DNA of 64,000 nucleotides from contig NZ_CP014943.1 in the NCBI RefSeq assembly GCF_002077175.1, positions 3,286,001-3,350,000 of the forward strand, written 5' to 3'. Below, one piece after another: positions 1 through 9,996 of this stretch; positions within the stretch are counted from its first letter, which is position 1; each line of letters opens with the position of its first letter. The notes under the pieces were generated by a model that saw nothing but the letters and a program-made list of their open reading frames with translations, was not told the origin of the DNA and searched no databases. Source of the stretch: Colwellia sp. PAMC 21821 (GTDB lineage: Bacteria > Pseudomonadota > Gammaproteobacteria > Enterobacterales > Alteromonadaceae). The translations under genes and the position numbers were made by a program.

Positions 1-54
1 CCATAAAGTAAATGAATGATTACATCTATTTTTATAAATACTTAAAGTTTTTTA

Positions 55-115
55 GGGTGGCAAACTTAAATGTAATTGGCTGGCAACGCTACATGCAATT
101 GGGTGGCACTGATGG
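55..115. repeat. 23-bp tandem repeat, 2.6 copies, possible IS end remnant
   Basis: Two full units (55-77 and 78-100) each run from GGSTGGCAA to ATGYAATT, followed by a partial third unit starting GGGTGGCA at 101. Regularly spaced repeats of this sort occur at the ends of some insertion sequences (for example IS21-like elements with several transposase-binding repeats). No transposase is present in the window next to it, so this is only a candidate remnant or the edge of an element lying to the left of base 1. Confidence 0.4.
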
Positions 116-178
116 TAGATATTTTCCATTTAATGTGTAAAATCTATTTTTGCTATTATGCAGACCTATTTGTAGTTA

Positions 179-727
179 TTAAAAATTAGCTGGTGTTGTT
201 GCGCTAACAATTTTACATACTTCACTAAAAGGGTTTCTAAAGCGATGAGGTTTATTATTATCGAAATAATAACTGTCGTTGGTATTGAGAATAAATACTT
301 CAGATCCTACGGTAAGTTCAATTTTTCCTTCTAGAATAAAACCGCCTTCTTCGGCATCGTTTTGCAGCATTTCAGTGCCGGTATCCGCATTTTCAGGGTA
401 GGTTTCGACTAAAAAAGTCATCTGTCTTTTCGGGAAAGATTTGCCGACTAAATGCATGTGCACATCGCCTGAGCCAATATCCATTAATTCATCTGAGGTA
501 TAAACTACTTGTTGAATTTTTTCCTCATTATTATCTTCTGTGAAAAATTCAACTAACGAAATAGGTATGCCATTAAGTACTTTTTTCAGTGAACTAATAG
601 ATGGGCTTACGCTATTTTTTTCAATCATTGAAATTGTACTATTGGTGACACCCGCTTTTTTGGCTAGTTCACGTTGAGACATATTTCTGATTAATCTAAT
701 AGACTTAAGTCTTTTGCCTACATCCAT
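179..727 (-). CDS. XRE-family regulator with C-terminal cupin (PuuR-like)
   Basis: A 182-residue protein with an N-terminal helix-turn-helix of the XRE/Cro type (about residues 5-60, with SQRELAKKAGVTNSTISMIE as the recognition region) and a C-terminal cupin-2 barrel (about 105-180). This two-domain layout is that of PuuR-type regulators, in which the cupin senses a small metabolite, often an amine or amino acid. It is divergent from the FAD-dependent amine oxidoreductase at 899, with about 170 bases between the starts, so it probably controls that gene and itself. The ligand cannot be read from the sequence. ATG start at 727; length is normal for the family. Confidence 0.85.
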   Translation of the reverse strand: MDVGKRLKSIRLIRNMSQRELAKKAGVTNSTISMIEKNSVSPSISSLKKVLNGIPISLVEFFTEDNNEEKIQQVVYTSDELMDIGSGDVHMHLVGKSFPKRQMTFLVETYPENADTGTEMLQNDAEEGGFILEGKIELTVGSEVFILNTNDSYYFDNNKPHRFRNPFSEVCKIVSATTPANF

Positions 728-898
728 TTAATTTCCTTTAAGATTCAAACTATTATTTTGAATATATTTTTCTGAATTATATAACGAGAACTTGGCTTAA
801 GTCATTAGTTGCGTTAAGTTGTTAATTATAATTTACGAAGTGTTTGTTTTTGTGGGCGCTGGGACTTAAATTTAATTTAATAATAAGAGCAATTTTCG

Positions 899-2191
899 AT
901 GACTAAAGTACATACACCTAACCATGCTGATTCTTATTACTTCTCTTCATTAAAATATCAACAAGATTATCCTAGCCTTCAAGAGATCATAAATGCTGAT
1001 GTGTGCATTGTCGGTGGTGGGTTTAGCGGTATTTCAAGTGCGATAGAGTTAGCAGAACGCGGTTATAAGGTTGTGGTACTTGAGTCTCATAAAATTGGCT
1101 GGGGCGCGTCTGGGCGAAATGGAGGTCAAATTATTCGCGGTATTGGCCAAAATATTGAGGGTTTTAGAAAAACAATTGGCCAGCAAGGCGTTGATGCGAT
1201 CACTCAATTGGGATTTCAAGCTAACCAAATTGTTATCGACCGTATTAATAAATACAAAATTGATTGTGATCTCACTATGGGCTATTGCGACCTTGCAACG
1301 CGTGACAAACATATGAAGTCGCTCGAAGCTGAAGTGAAACACCTGAATCGTTATCAATATCTACACCCTATTGAATTATTAGGTAAGACGGAGCTTAAGA
1401 AACAAGTTATAGGATCTGATGCTTATATTGGAGGCTTAATCGATATGGGGAGCGGACACTTACACCCGCTCAATCTTTGTCGAGGTGAAGCACAAGCTGC
1501 AAGTTCAATGGGCGTAAAAATATTTGAAGACTCTAAAGTAGAAAAATTTACGGCCGGTGAAACTATTGTTATAAAAACCGCAAAGGGTGAAGTAAAAGCT
1601 AAAAAGCTTATTCTTGCAGGTAATGCTTATTTAGGCGAGCTTGCCCCTAAAATAGCACATAAAGTATTACCCGCAGGTAGTTACATAATCGCTACAGAGC
1701 CACTAGATGAAACCGTTTATAAAAAATTATTACCCAATAACCATGCGGTATGTGATCAAAAAATTGATGTAGATTATTTTCGTTTATCTGCTGATAAGCG
1801 TTTGTTATTTGGTGGTCTTTGTAACTATTCAGGTCGAGATCCTAAAGATATAGCAGCAACGTTAATCCCTAGAATGCTGAAGGCATTCCCTGAGTTAGCC
1901 GACATTAAAATCGATTATCAATGGGGCGGTATGATAGGGATAGGTGCTAATCGGCTGCCGCAAATTGGCCGTTTAGATAAAAATATATATTACGCCCAAG
2001 CGTATGCCGGACATGGCGTAAACATTACGCATGTTGCTGGAAAAATACTTGCTGAAGCTATTCATGGTGAGTCTGATTTAATTAATCACTTTGCAAAAGT
2101 GAAACATTTTACTTTTCCGGGTGGTAAGCACTTGCGCTCCCCCTTACTCGCTATGGGTATGATGTATCATCAGCTACTCGATAAATTTTAG
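899..2191 (+). CDS. FAD-dependent amine oxidoreductase, PuuB/DAO family
   Basis: A 430-residue flavoprotein of the D-amino-acid-oxidase fold. The N-terminal dinucleotide-binding motif VCIVGGGFSGISSAIELAER lies near residues 33-52 and the conserved GWGASGRNGGQ loop near 67-77; the C-terminal part carries the usual GGLCNYSGRD and AGHGVNITH segments. The closest family I recognise is gamma-glutamylputrescine oxidase and related oxidoreductases that deaminate small amines with release of hydrogen peroxide. No signal peptide, so cytoplasmic. Its neighbour is a divergent XRE-cupin regulator, a pairing also typical of putrescine catabolism, but the other puu genes are absent, so the substrate is uncertain. 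A second member of the same family is encoded at 54122-55471. Confidence 0.85.
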   Translation: MTKVHTPNHADSYYFSSLKYQQDYPSLQEIINADVCIVGGGFSGISSAIELAERGYKVVVLESHKIGWGASGRNGGQIIRGIGQNIEGFRKTIGQQGVDAITQLGFQANQIVIDRINKYKIDCDLTMGYCDLATRDKHMKSLEAEVKHLNRYQYLHPIELLGKTELKKQVIGSDAYIGGLIDMGSGHLHPLNLCRGEAQAASSMGVKIFEDSKVEKFTAGETIVIKTAKGEVKAKKLILAGNAYLGELAPKIAHKVLPAGSYIIATEPLDETVYKKLLPNNHAVCDQKIDVDYFRLSADKRLLFGGLCNYSGRDPKDIAATLIPRMLKAFPELADIKIDYQWGGMIGIGANRLPQIGRLDKNIYYAQAYAGHGVNITHVAGKILAEAIHGESDLINHFAKVKHFTFPGGKHLRSPLLAMGMMYHQLLDKF

Positions 2192-2384
2192 AAAGTACGA
2201 TATTAATTAACCAAAAACACACCCAAGTAGTATTCGTTTTTTTAAGCACAAATCATTACAAGTTATTAAAATGTTCACCTGAAATATTAATGGACGTAGC
2301 TAGATTTATAGCACTCAGTTGCGCAGACCCTTTATTGTGTCTATTCTTCGTATTCTGAACACTATACTAATAAAAGGCTTCGTC

Positions 2385-4454
2385 ATGAACATTAAAATTC
2401 CCACCAAACGTATTAATTTATTTATCTGTGGCATTGTATTGATGAGCATTTTTGGGTGTTCTCAACAACATAAAACAATAGCTACAGTAAAAGTAGCACC
2501 ATCTGAACAAGAAAAATTTAGAGTGATTTTTGGTGGCACAGATGTAGGTGGAATGTTAGTTAATCACGATGCGGGAAACATCAATATTGATTTTTCATTT
2601 AGTAATAATGGTCGTGGTGCTAGCAGTAAAGAAGTTCTAAAGTTATCAAATTCTGGTTTACCCATTGAGTGGCGAATTACAGGGAAAACGGTATTCGGGA
2701 ATGAGGTTGATGAACAATTTAGCTTGCAGGGTAATAGGGCGGTTTGGCAAAGTTCAGCTGAAAGTGGTAGCGCAAAATTTGACAATAATGCAATCTACAT
2801 TGCACAAAATGCAAGTCCGTACGCGCTTTACATTTACGCTAAAGCCTTACTAGAACAGACCAGTCATTCATTGTCAGCACTTCCTGCTGGCGAGCTCACC
2901 ATAACCCAAGTCGATGCCGTAGAACTTAGTGATGTTAACGGCGCTATGGTTAAGGCGTCAATTTATGCGATTAATGGTATTGAGCTTGACCCAAGTTATA
3001 TTGCGCTTGATAACAAGCATAATATGCTTGGCTATATATCTCCGCGCTTTGTGGTTATTCGTGAAGGATTAGAGAAACAAAATAAAACTTTGAGCGATTT
3101 AGCTGCTAGTTTGAATGCCAGCCGATTTGAAAAAATAGCGAAGAGAGCAACACACAACTATGAACACCCTGTACGAATTAATAACGTCCGAATATTTGAT
3201 CCTGTAACTATGCAGCTCACTGCTGCTAAATCGGTGCTGATTGAGAAAGATAAAATTACGGCTGTTGAGCCATCGGTCGATATCGCAAAAAATGGAGAAA
3301 TTCTGATTGAGGGTAATGGCGGTACATTAATTCCTGGTTTATATGAAATGCATGGTCACATGAGCGATAACGACGCACTACTTAATGTAATGGCTGGCGT
3401 AACTTCAGTTCGAGATATGGGTAACGAGATAGAAGTACTTGACGCTTTAATTAACAAAATTGAAAGCAATCAAATTATTGGTCCTCGCATTACTAAAAGC
3501 GGCTTTATTGAAGGAAAAAGTGAGTTTTCAAATGCTACGGGTGAAATGGCTTCGACTGAGCAAGAAGCCGTCGACCTTGTTAATATGTATGGTGAAAAAG
3601 GAGGCTACTTCCAAATAAAAATATACAGTTCGATTAATGGTGAATGGGTACCTGCAATGGCGAAAGCAGCGAAAAATCATGGCATGCGCGTGACAGGTCA
3701 TATACCCGCTTTCTCAACCGTTGATGAAATGATTGCTGCAGGCTACGACGAAATTACCCATATTAACCAAGGCATGCTCAGCTGGGTACTAGATAGAGAA
3801 GAGGATACTCGTACGCTTTATCGCATTACCGGCATGAAACGTTTCGTTGACTTAGATCTTAATAGCGAAAAAGTGCAAAGTACCTTGAACACCATGGTTG
3901 AAAAAAACATCGCAGTTGATCCCACTATTGTTATTCATGAATTTGGCTTAACAGCTAGAAATGGTAAAACCCGCATTGGCACAAAAGATTATATAGACAA
4001 CATGCCTGTTGGGGTTCAAAGAAGTACGAAAGTTGCCTTATTAAATGTTGCTGATCAAGAAGAAGATACCGCCTACCTATCGGCTTTTGATAAAATTATT
4101 GAAACACTCGCATTGATGCATAAAAAAGGTATATTTCTTGTTCCAGGTACCGATTTAGGTGGCGCTTTTGAACTGCATAGAGAGTTAGAGCTGTTTAAAA
4201 AAATAGGGTTATCTAACGCAGAAGTTTTACGCAGAGGTTCATATGATATGGCAAATTACTTAGGCTATGGCGAACAATTGGGCAGTATTGAAGTTGGTAA
4301 GCTTGCTGATTTTTTCTTAGTTCCCGGCAATCCGATATCAGATCTTCGCGCTATCAAAACTGTCTCGATGGTTGCCAAGGGGGGGCCATTTATTTCCCGA
4401 GTGAAGTGTACCCTGAGTTCGGTATCAAGCCTTTCACGACAATACCTACGGTAA
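2385..4454 (+). CDS. Secreted amidohydrolase lipoprotein, 3' end frameshifted
   Basis: The open frame extends upstream to 2319, but the ATG at 2385 gives a clean lipoprotein signal (basic start, hydrophobic stretch, lipobox MSIFGC with Cys25). After an N-terminal domain of about 250 residues comes an amidohydrolase barrel with metal ligands in YEMHGH, a lysine in FQIKIYSS, His in GHIPAF and DEITHINQ, and Asp in VPGTDLGG. This is the family of Xaa-Pro/imidazolonepropionase-like exported amidohydrolases; substrate unknown. In the open frame the last 25 or so residues look unlike the family. Adding one G to the G7 run at 4379-4385 restores a family-like end (KGGAIYFPSEVYPEFGIKPF) ending at 4468. 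So the copy shown is either a recent mutant or a sequencing slip. Function of the enzyme core may survive either way. Confidence 0.85.
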   Translation: MNIKIPTKRINLFICGIVLMSIFGCSQQHKTIATVKVAPSEQEKFRVIFGGTDVGGMLVNHDAGNINIDFSFSNNGRGASSKEVLKLSNSGLPIEWRITGKTVFGNEVDEQFSLQGNRAVWQSSAESGSAKFDNNAIYIAQNASPYALYIYAKALLEQTSHSLSALPAGELTITQVDAVELSDVNGAMVKASIYAINGIELDPSYIALDNKHNMLGYISPRFVVIREGLEKQNKTLSDLAASLNASRFEKIAKRATHNYEHPVRINNVRIFDPVTMQLTAAKSVLIEKDKITAVEPSVDIAKNGEILIEGNGGTLIPGLYEMHGHMSDNDALLNVMAGVTSVRDMGNEIEVLDALINKIESNQIIGPRITKSGFIEGKSEFSNATGEMASTEQEAVDLVNMYGEKGGYFQIKIYSSINGEWVPAMAKAAKNHGMRVTGHIPAFSTVDEMIAAGYDEITHINQGMLSWVLDREEDTRTLYRITGMKRFVDLDLNSEKVQSTLNTMVEKNIAVDPTIVIHEFGLTARNGKTRIGTKDYIDNMPVGVQRSTKVALLNVADQEEDTAYLSAFDKIIETLALMHKKGIFLVPGTDLGGAFELHRELELFKKIGLSNAEVLRRGSYDMANYLGYGEQLGSIEVGKLADFFLVPGNPISDLRAIKTVSMVAKGGPFISRVKCTLSSVSSLSRQYLR

Positions 4455-4468
4455 TTGAGAACGATTAG

Positions 4469-5761
4469 TTTTTTTAAGATGTTTATTATACCAGGCTTAT
4501 ATATTAATCTGATCATTTATACTGGTTAAAATGGGCCAGTACTGCGTTATTTAATTAATCATTATCGCTGCATGAATGCAGCTTATTAGACAATGCAGGA
4601 GCGAATTGTCCTAATACCAATTGAAATAAATAATCGATCATTTTAAGGCGGTTTAAATCGTCAATAACTGCGTTGTTTTCAATCCCAATAGCCCGCTATT
4701 ACTCAATCAAACGCCTTATTCTTGAACAATTTATCCTCGCTTAAAATTGGTCAATAACTTATTACATTTGGTATAACAACTCGTTATTAAGATAAATGCC
4801 TTGTGTTTGGCCATTTTCCCTACGTATAAAATAGATCACCTCATTAATGAAATGGGTATTAAACATTGCTCGAGTTTATAAGCGAAGGCATAGAGGTTGC
4901 GCGCTTTAATCGCTTATCTCTATCTCACTCATTAGCTGATCATTTCAATGGGTTAAAGTCATCAATTACTGCGTTTTTATGAAATTATTAGTACAGCATT
5001 GGTGATGCATGGGGAGTGCTTATTGGGCAACGCAGGTGCATATTGTTCTTTATAACGAGTTATTAGAATAGAAGCCTTATACTGACTCGTTTCCCCCAAC
5101 GTACAATGTAGCTGCGAATTAATGTCAATTTTATCGAGGGGGAGCTTATTAAATAAACGTTGATGTTATCGTTCGCGCTTTATTTCCTGATGTTAGCACA
5201 CCATTCTTGTCCTCTCCTGTACGCAAAAATTAATTATTTATGTCCAATCATTGTTATTAGCCAACTTACGGGCTCCGTTAAAACGAAATATATCTAACAT
5301 GCCAATTCAGTTAAATTATAAATTAGCCTACCCGTTAGAGGATAATGTAAAGTAGATATCACTCAGCTTCCAACCGTAATAATCTAACCTGTCATCGTTA
5401 TTTATTCACTATACCTCCCCTTGATTAAAATACTCTATTTTCTCTATCTCCCACGAACTAATAACATTTTATAATTTAAAGCCTTTATATGTGAAATTAT
5501 ACTGTACAAATGGTCAGGTATTTATAGTTAGTAGCAGGGCTATATAAATATCATTAATTATAAGGGCTATACGTACACATGCTTTAAATTATAGCAGATT
5601 AAAATCATAGTAGATTAAAATTTGACCAAATGGTTATGTTGTGAGATATTTTAGACTTAATACAGATGAAATTGATTAGATGTGTAGCTCTGTGAAGGGC
5701 TGTAATACTTTTGACATTTAATCATGAAATACTATGAAAATGACTAATAATAGGAATAATA
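4469..5761. other. 1.3-kb gene-free stretch with degenerate repeats
   Basis: No convincing reading frame on either strand. The sequence is built largely of diverged palindromic repeat material. A block around 4528-4618 (TACTGCGTT, then a GCTTATT-AA-GCAGG section ending in ATTGT) recurs in diverged form at about 4962-5055. Between them lies an inverted-repeat element at 4614-4774. The last 250 bases before the nuclease gene at 5762 are A/T rich and should contain its promoter, but no clear -35/-10 pair stood out. Confidence 0.6.
4614..4774. repeat. MITE-like inverted-repeat element, ATACCAA ends
   Basis: The left end reads ATACCAATTGAAATAA and the right end, on the opposite strand, reads ATACCAAATGTAATAA; 19 of the first 24 bases agree. 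The element is 161 bases long and has no coding capacity. Short elements with ATACCAA ends are common in Colwellia and relatives, and solo half-copies occur in this window at 17265 and 49159. Confidence 0.5.
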
Positions 5762-8700
5762 ATGAAACTAAAGTCCCCCATAATATTTGCTTATTTCTGT
5801 GCCTCGCTAGCTCAAGCTAGTGATATTGCTGATGCTTGTTTTAACTGCCCGCCATTAGATAAAGTTGCCGATGCAAGCAGTTTTAACGATGGTAGTTACT
5901 ATGCTGATGCTTTTGCGGCAATTAACGATAATTTGCCAGCAAGCGAAATAAAAACAAAAATAACCAGTGCTATTAGCCAAAACCACAAAAATCTATCTTA
6001 TTCAGAAGTGTGGTCGGCCTTAACACAAACCGATGAAGATCCCTCTAATACCGCCAATGTAATTTTACTTTATAGCGGCATTTCATTACCTAAAATGTCA
6101 AATGGTAGCGGTTCACAAAGTACAAACCAAGATAACTGGAACCGAGAGCATGTTTGGCCAAAAAGTCATGGTTTTTCAGCTTCAAGTTTAGAAGCTTATA
6201 CCGATATTCATCATTTACGTCCTACCGATATTTCAGTGAATTCGTCGCGCGGTAATTTAGATTTTGATAACAGCGATTCACCTTTGTCAGAAGCGCCAGC
6301 AAATAGAGTCGACAATGACTCTTTTGAACCTAGGGATTCGGTTAAAGGCGATGTTGCCCGTATGGTTTTTTATATGGACACCCGTTATGAAGGCTTCGAC
6401 GCGACACCGGATTTACAGGTGGTTGACCGTTTAACGTCTGTTGGCGACAGCGAAATTGGTCGTTTATGTCGACTACTTGAATGGCATGCTACAGACCCTG
6501 TAGATGTAACAGAGCAAAACAGACATAACCGCATTTATGAATATCAAGGTAACCGTAACCCATTTGTTGATCACCCAGAATGGATAAATCTACTCTTCAG
6601 CGCCGATGCTTGTACTGGTACAGGTGATACTGGCGGTGGTGATACAGGTGGCGGTGATACAGGCGGCGGTGGCGATACCGGCGGTGGAGGTGATACCGGT
6701 ACTCCTCCATCATCAAGCCCATTGTTTATTTCTGAGTATGTTGAAGGCAGCAGTAATAACAAAGCACTAGAGCTTTATAATGCATCAGGCAGCGACATAG
6801 ATTTAGCGGCTGAAAATTACCAATTAGGTCGTTTCAGCAACGGTGGCGTTAATGCATCAATGATCAACTTAAGTGGCATTATAGCTGCAAATAGCGCCTT
6901 TGTTATTGCTAATACAAGAGCTTCGGACGCGGTAAAAAGTCTGGCTGACCAATTAAGTGGTTCACTGAGTCACAATGGTGATGATGCTTACGTACTGTAT
7001 AAAAATAACGAAGTGGTCGACTCTTTTGGGCTTGTAGGTGAAGATCCAGGCTCTGCTTGGGGAAGTGATACTTATACCACTAAAGATAATACCTTACGTC
7101 GTAACAGCAGCATTGTTAGTGGCGATACCGTAATTGATGATACGTTTGATCCATCAATACAATGGACAGGGTTTGGTAAAGATGAATTTTCAGACTTAGG
7201 CCAACACCTTGTTATTAATCCTGAAATATTTATCTCTGAATATATTGAAGGCGGTAGTCTTAACAAAGCGTTAGAGTTTTTTAATCCTTCTGCGAATGCT
7301 GTAGATTTAGGCGCTGAAAATTATCAACTAGGTAGCTTTAGCAATGGTAGTTCGTCAGCAACCATGATTGACCTCGATGGTATTATTGCTGGTAATAGCG
7401 TGTACGTCATTGCTAATTCAGGTGCTGCTTCAGCCATACTTGATGTTGCAAACCAAATATCTAGCTCAGTCAGCCATAATGGTGATGACGCTTATGTTTT
7501 GTATAAAAACAATGTTGTTATTGATTCAATTGGCCGTGTTGGTGAAGATCCTGGCTCACAATGGGGCAGTGATTTACAAAGCACAAAAGATAATACCTTA
7601 GTGCGTAAAAGTACGATAACAATGGGTGATACGATTGTTGATGATGCTTTTGACCCTGCGCTAGAGTGGGATGGTTATGCTAAGGATACTTTTGACTATA
7701 TCGGTACTCATACTAGTAATAGTGGTGGAGAGCCCATTAGTTTAATTGGTGAATGTGCCGATCCAACAACATTAATTAGTGTTGTACAAGGTGCAGGGTT
7801 TTCATCACCACTTGTTGGCGAAAGTCATATTATTGAAGGGGTTGTAACGGGCAGTTTTCCTGCGCTAAACGGTTTCTTTATGCAAGAAGAGTCAATTGAT
7901 CAAGATGCGGACCCACTCACATCAGAAGGTATCTTTGTTGCAACTGCCGGTGGAGAGTTCCCTGCAGTAAATAGTGTCGTTAGGGTTATTGGTAAAATTT
8001 CAGAAAGTTATGGTAAAACACAAATCAATCAATCAGAAGCGACATTAATTTGTGGTACTGATAGTGTATTAGCCAGTAACTTAAGTTTACCTTTTAGCTC
8101 AAGTGAAGCACGTGAAAGCATCGAAGGCATGTTAGTTACCATTGCTGAAACGCTAACCGTTACCGATAACTATAATCTCGGTCGTTATGGTGAAGTTGCT
8201 TTATCAAATGGTCGTTTATATGTGCCAACCAACATTCATCTTCCAGGTTCTGCTGAATATAGCGTATTAGCAGCTAGAAATGCGCTGAATAAAGTCACGC
8301 TTGATGATGGTATCAATGGTTCAAATCCTGAAAACATTATTTACCCTACTAATGGTTTATCAGCAGCAAATACATTGCGTGCTGGAGATCAGGTCACGGC
8401 GTTAACTGGTTTGGTTGATTATAGTTTTGGTAATTATCGAATTATTCCTGTTGAAGCACCGACTTTTGATAGTGTTAATGTAAGAACTGAGGCACCTGTG
8501 CTAGCTACCGGCAACCTGCGTATTGCTAGTTTTAACGTATTAAATTACTTTAATGGTGACGGCTTAGGTGGTGGTTTTCCTACTTCAAGAGGCGCAGATA
8601 GTGTTGAAGAGTTTGACCGTCAGCGCAGTAAAATAATTGCGGCTATTACCAAAATGGATGCCGATATAGTTGGTTTACTTGAAATGGAAAATGACGGTTT

Positions 8701-9808
8701 TGGTGAGCATAGCGCCATCCAAGATTTAGTCCACGGCTTAAACCTTGTGGCACCGGCTAATGTTCATTACAGCTTTGTTAATCCAAATATTGAGGCTGAT
8801 GCTGCTACGGGAGTTGAACTTCTTGGTGGTGATCGCATTAAGGTAGCGATGATTTACAATGATAAAGCTGTGACTGAATTTGGTACTACTGCTTATTTGA
8901 CCGGATTCCCATTTGAATATCATAACCGTGCACCTATGGCGCAGTCGTTCAGAGCTATTGAAACGGGTGAGCGTTTAACCGTTGCGATCAATCATTTTCG
9001 CTCTAAAGGCTGTTCAAGTAGTGGTGGTGTTGAAAATGAAGATAAGCTTGATGGCCAAGGTTGTTATAACCTACGACGTGTTCAAGGTGCAGAAGCGATT
9101 ACGGCTTGGTTAGCGACATATCCAACCGGTATTGCAGATGACGATATCTTGATCATTGGTGATTTGAATGCTTACAGTAAAGAAGATCCGGTCACTACGA
9201 TTGAAAGTGCTGGCTATACTAATCTTGCGCAACAGTTTATCGGCGATATGGCTTATAGCTATGCTTATCAAGGTGAAATTGGCACGTTAGACCATGCTTT
9301 GGCGTCAACGTCATTAAGCGAAAAAGTAATTGATGTGACTGAATGGCATATTAATGCTGATGAGCCGACTATTTTTGATTACAACACAGAATATAAAAAT
9401 GCCGAGCAGCTAGTTACTATGTACGACAGTAATGCTTATCGTGCATCTGACCATGATCCTGTGTTAGTTGAAATTGAAGGTGTAACGCCACTTATTTCGG
9501 TGCAAGAAGTGCATACAGACCTTGGAACAAAATCACGCTGGAGCACTTTTAAATTTGAGGTACCAGAAACGTCAGTAAGCTTTACCGCTACAATTACCGG
9601 TGGTGCAGGTAACGTTGACTTATATGTTAGAGCAGGTAAAAAACCTAACAAGAATAAGTTTGATTGCCGACCTAAGTTAGTAGGTAATGAAGAAAGTTGT
9701 GTGATGGATTTACCCACTTCAGGGACTTGGTATATAAGATTACGCGGCGAGCGTCATTACAGTGATGTAACCCTAACTTTAGAAGCGTTATATCCGGAGC
9801 CGCTATAA
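5762..9808 (+). CDS. Secreted dual nuclease: endonuclease I + LTD x2 + ExeM-type EEP + PPC
   Basis: A 1348-residue exported protein. A signal peptide (cut probably after AQA near residue 19) is followed by an endonuclease I domain (about 25-290) with the active-site motif NREHVWPKSHGF (His130) and DIHHLRPTD. A Gly-Asp-Thr repeat linker (about 283-315) leads to two lamin-tail domains that are internal repeats of each other (about 319-485 and 488-653, each starting ISEYxEGxSxNKALE). Then comes an OB-fold-like region (about 660-900) and an endonuclease/exonuclease/phosphatase domain (about 917-1237) with RIASFNVLNYF, GLLEMENDG, INHFRSKG, IIGDLNAYSKEDP and ASDHDPVLVE. A bacterial pre-peptidase C-terminal domain closes the protein. 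The second half is ExeM/NucH-like, known for extracellular DNA breakdown. Fusion with a complete second nuclease is the unusual point. Monocistronic, with a terminator at 9922. Confidence 0.9.
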   Translation: MKLKSPIIFAYFCASLAQASDIADACFNCPPLDKVADASSFNDGSYYADAFAAINDNLPASEIKTKITSAISQNHKNLSYSEVWSALTQTDEDPSNTANVILLYSGISLPKMSNGSGSQSTNQDNWNREHVWPKSHGFSASSLEAYTDIHHLRPTDISVNSSRGNLDFDNSDSPLSEAPANRVDNDSFEPRDSVKGDVARMVFYMDTRYEGFDATPDLQVVDRLTSVGDSEIGRLCRLLEWHATDPVDVTEQNRHNRIYEYQGNRNPFVDHPEWINLLFSADACTGTGDTGGGDTGGGDTGGGGDTGGGGDTGTPPSSSPLFISEYVEGSSNNKALELYNASGSDIDLAAENYQLGRFSNGGVNASMINLSGIIAANSAFVIANTRASDAVKSLADQLSGSLSHNGDDAYVLYKNNEVVDSFGLVGEDPGSAWGSDTYTTKDNTLRRNSSIVSGDTVIDDTFDPSIQWTGFGKDEFSDLGQHLVINPEIFISEYIEGGSLNKALEFFNPSANAVDLGAENYQLGSFSNGSSSATMIDLDGIIAGNSVYVIANSGAASAILDVANQISSSVSHNGDDAYVLYKNNVVIDSIGRVGEDPGSQWGSDLQSTKDNTLVRKSTITMGDTIVDDAFDPALEWDGYAKDTFDYIGTHTSNSGGEPISLIGECADPTTLISVVQGAGFSSPLVGESHIIEGVVTGSFPALNGFFMQEESIDQDADPLTSEGIFVATAGGEFPAVNSVVRVIGKISESYGKTQINQSEATLICGTDSVLASNLSLPFSSSEARESIEGMLVTIAETLTVTDNYNLGRYGEVALSNGRLYVPTNIHLPGSAEYSVLAARNALNKVTLDDGINGSNPENIIYPTNGLSAANTLRAGDQVTALTGLVDYSFGNYRIIPVEAPTFDSVNVRTEAPVLATGNLRIASFNVLNYFNGDGLGGGFPTSRGADSVEEFDRQRSKIIAAITKMDADIVGLLEMENDGFGEHSAIQDLVHGLNLVAPANVHYSFVNPNIEADAATGVELLGGDRIKVAMIYNDKAVTEFGTTAYLTGFPFEYHNRAPMAQSFRAIETGERLTVAINHFRSKGCSSSGGVENEDKLDGQGCYNLRRVQGAEAITAWLATYPTGIADDDILIIGDLNAYSKEDPVTTIESAGYTNLAQQFIGDMAYSYAYQGEIGTLDHALASTSLSEKVIDVTEWHINADEPTIFDYNTEYKNAEQLVTMYDSNAYRASDHDPVLVEIEGVTPLISVQEVHTDLGTKSRWSTFKFEVPETSVSFTATITGGAGNVDLYVRAGKKPNKNKFDCRPKLVGNEESCVMDLPTSGTWYIRLRGERHYSDVTLTLEALYPEPL

Positions 9809-9921
9809 TTAGGCGCAGAATACTCAGTGAGAAAATTGTCTTATATAGATTTGTTACTGACATGAGTAAGCTAAGAAACACGTTGAATTAGCACTGCTAT
9901 GTTAATTTAGCGATATCCAAT

Positions 9922-9957
9922 AAAAAACATCTGCCCAATGGGTAGATGTTTTTTTTG
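9922..9957 (+). terminator. Rho-independent terminator after the nuclease gene
   Basis: Stem ACATCT-CCCA / TGGG-AGATGT with a short loop, preceded by a run of A and followed by eight T. It lies about 110 bases past the nuclease stop codon, and its A-rich left side would also let it work on the minus strand for the gene ending at 9997. Confidence 0.85.
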
Positions 9958-9996
9958 TGTTTATTTAATGGTTTGAGGTGGTTTGATGAGCGGGCG

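Noticed and set aside
6571..6762. A Pro-rich minus-strand frame
   Set aside because: It is the reverse of the Gly-Asp-Thr linker in the nuclease gene.
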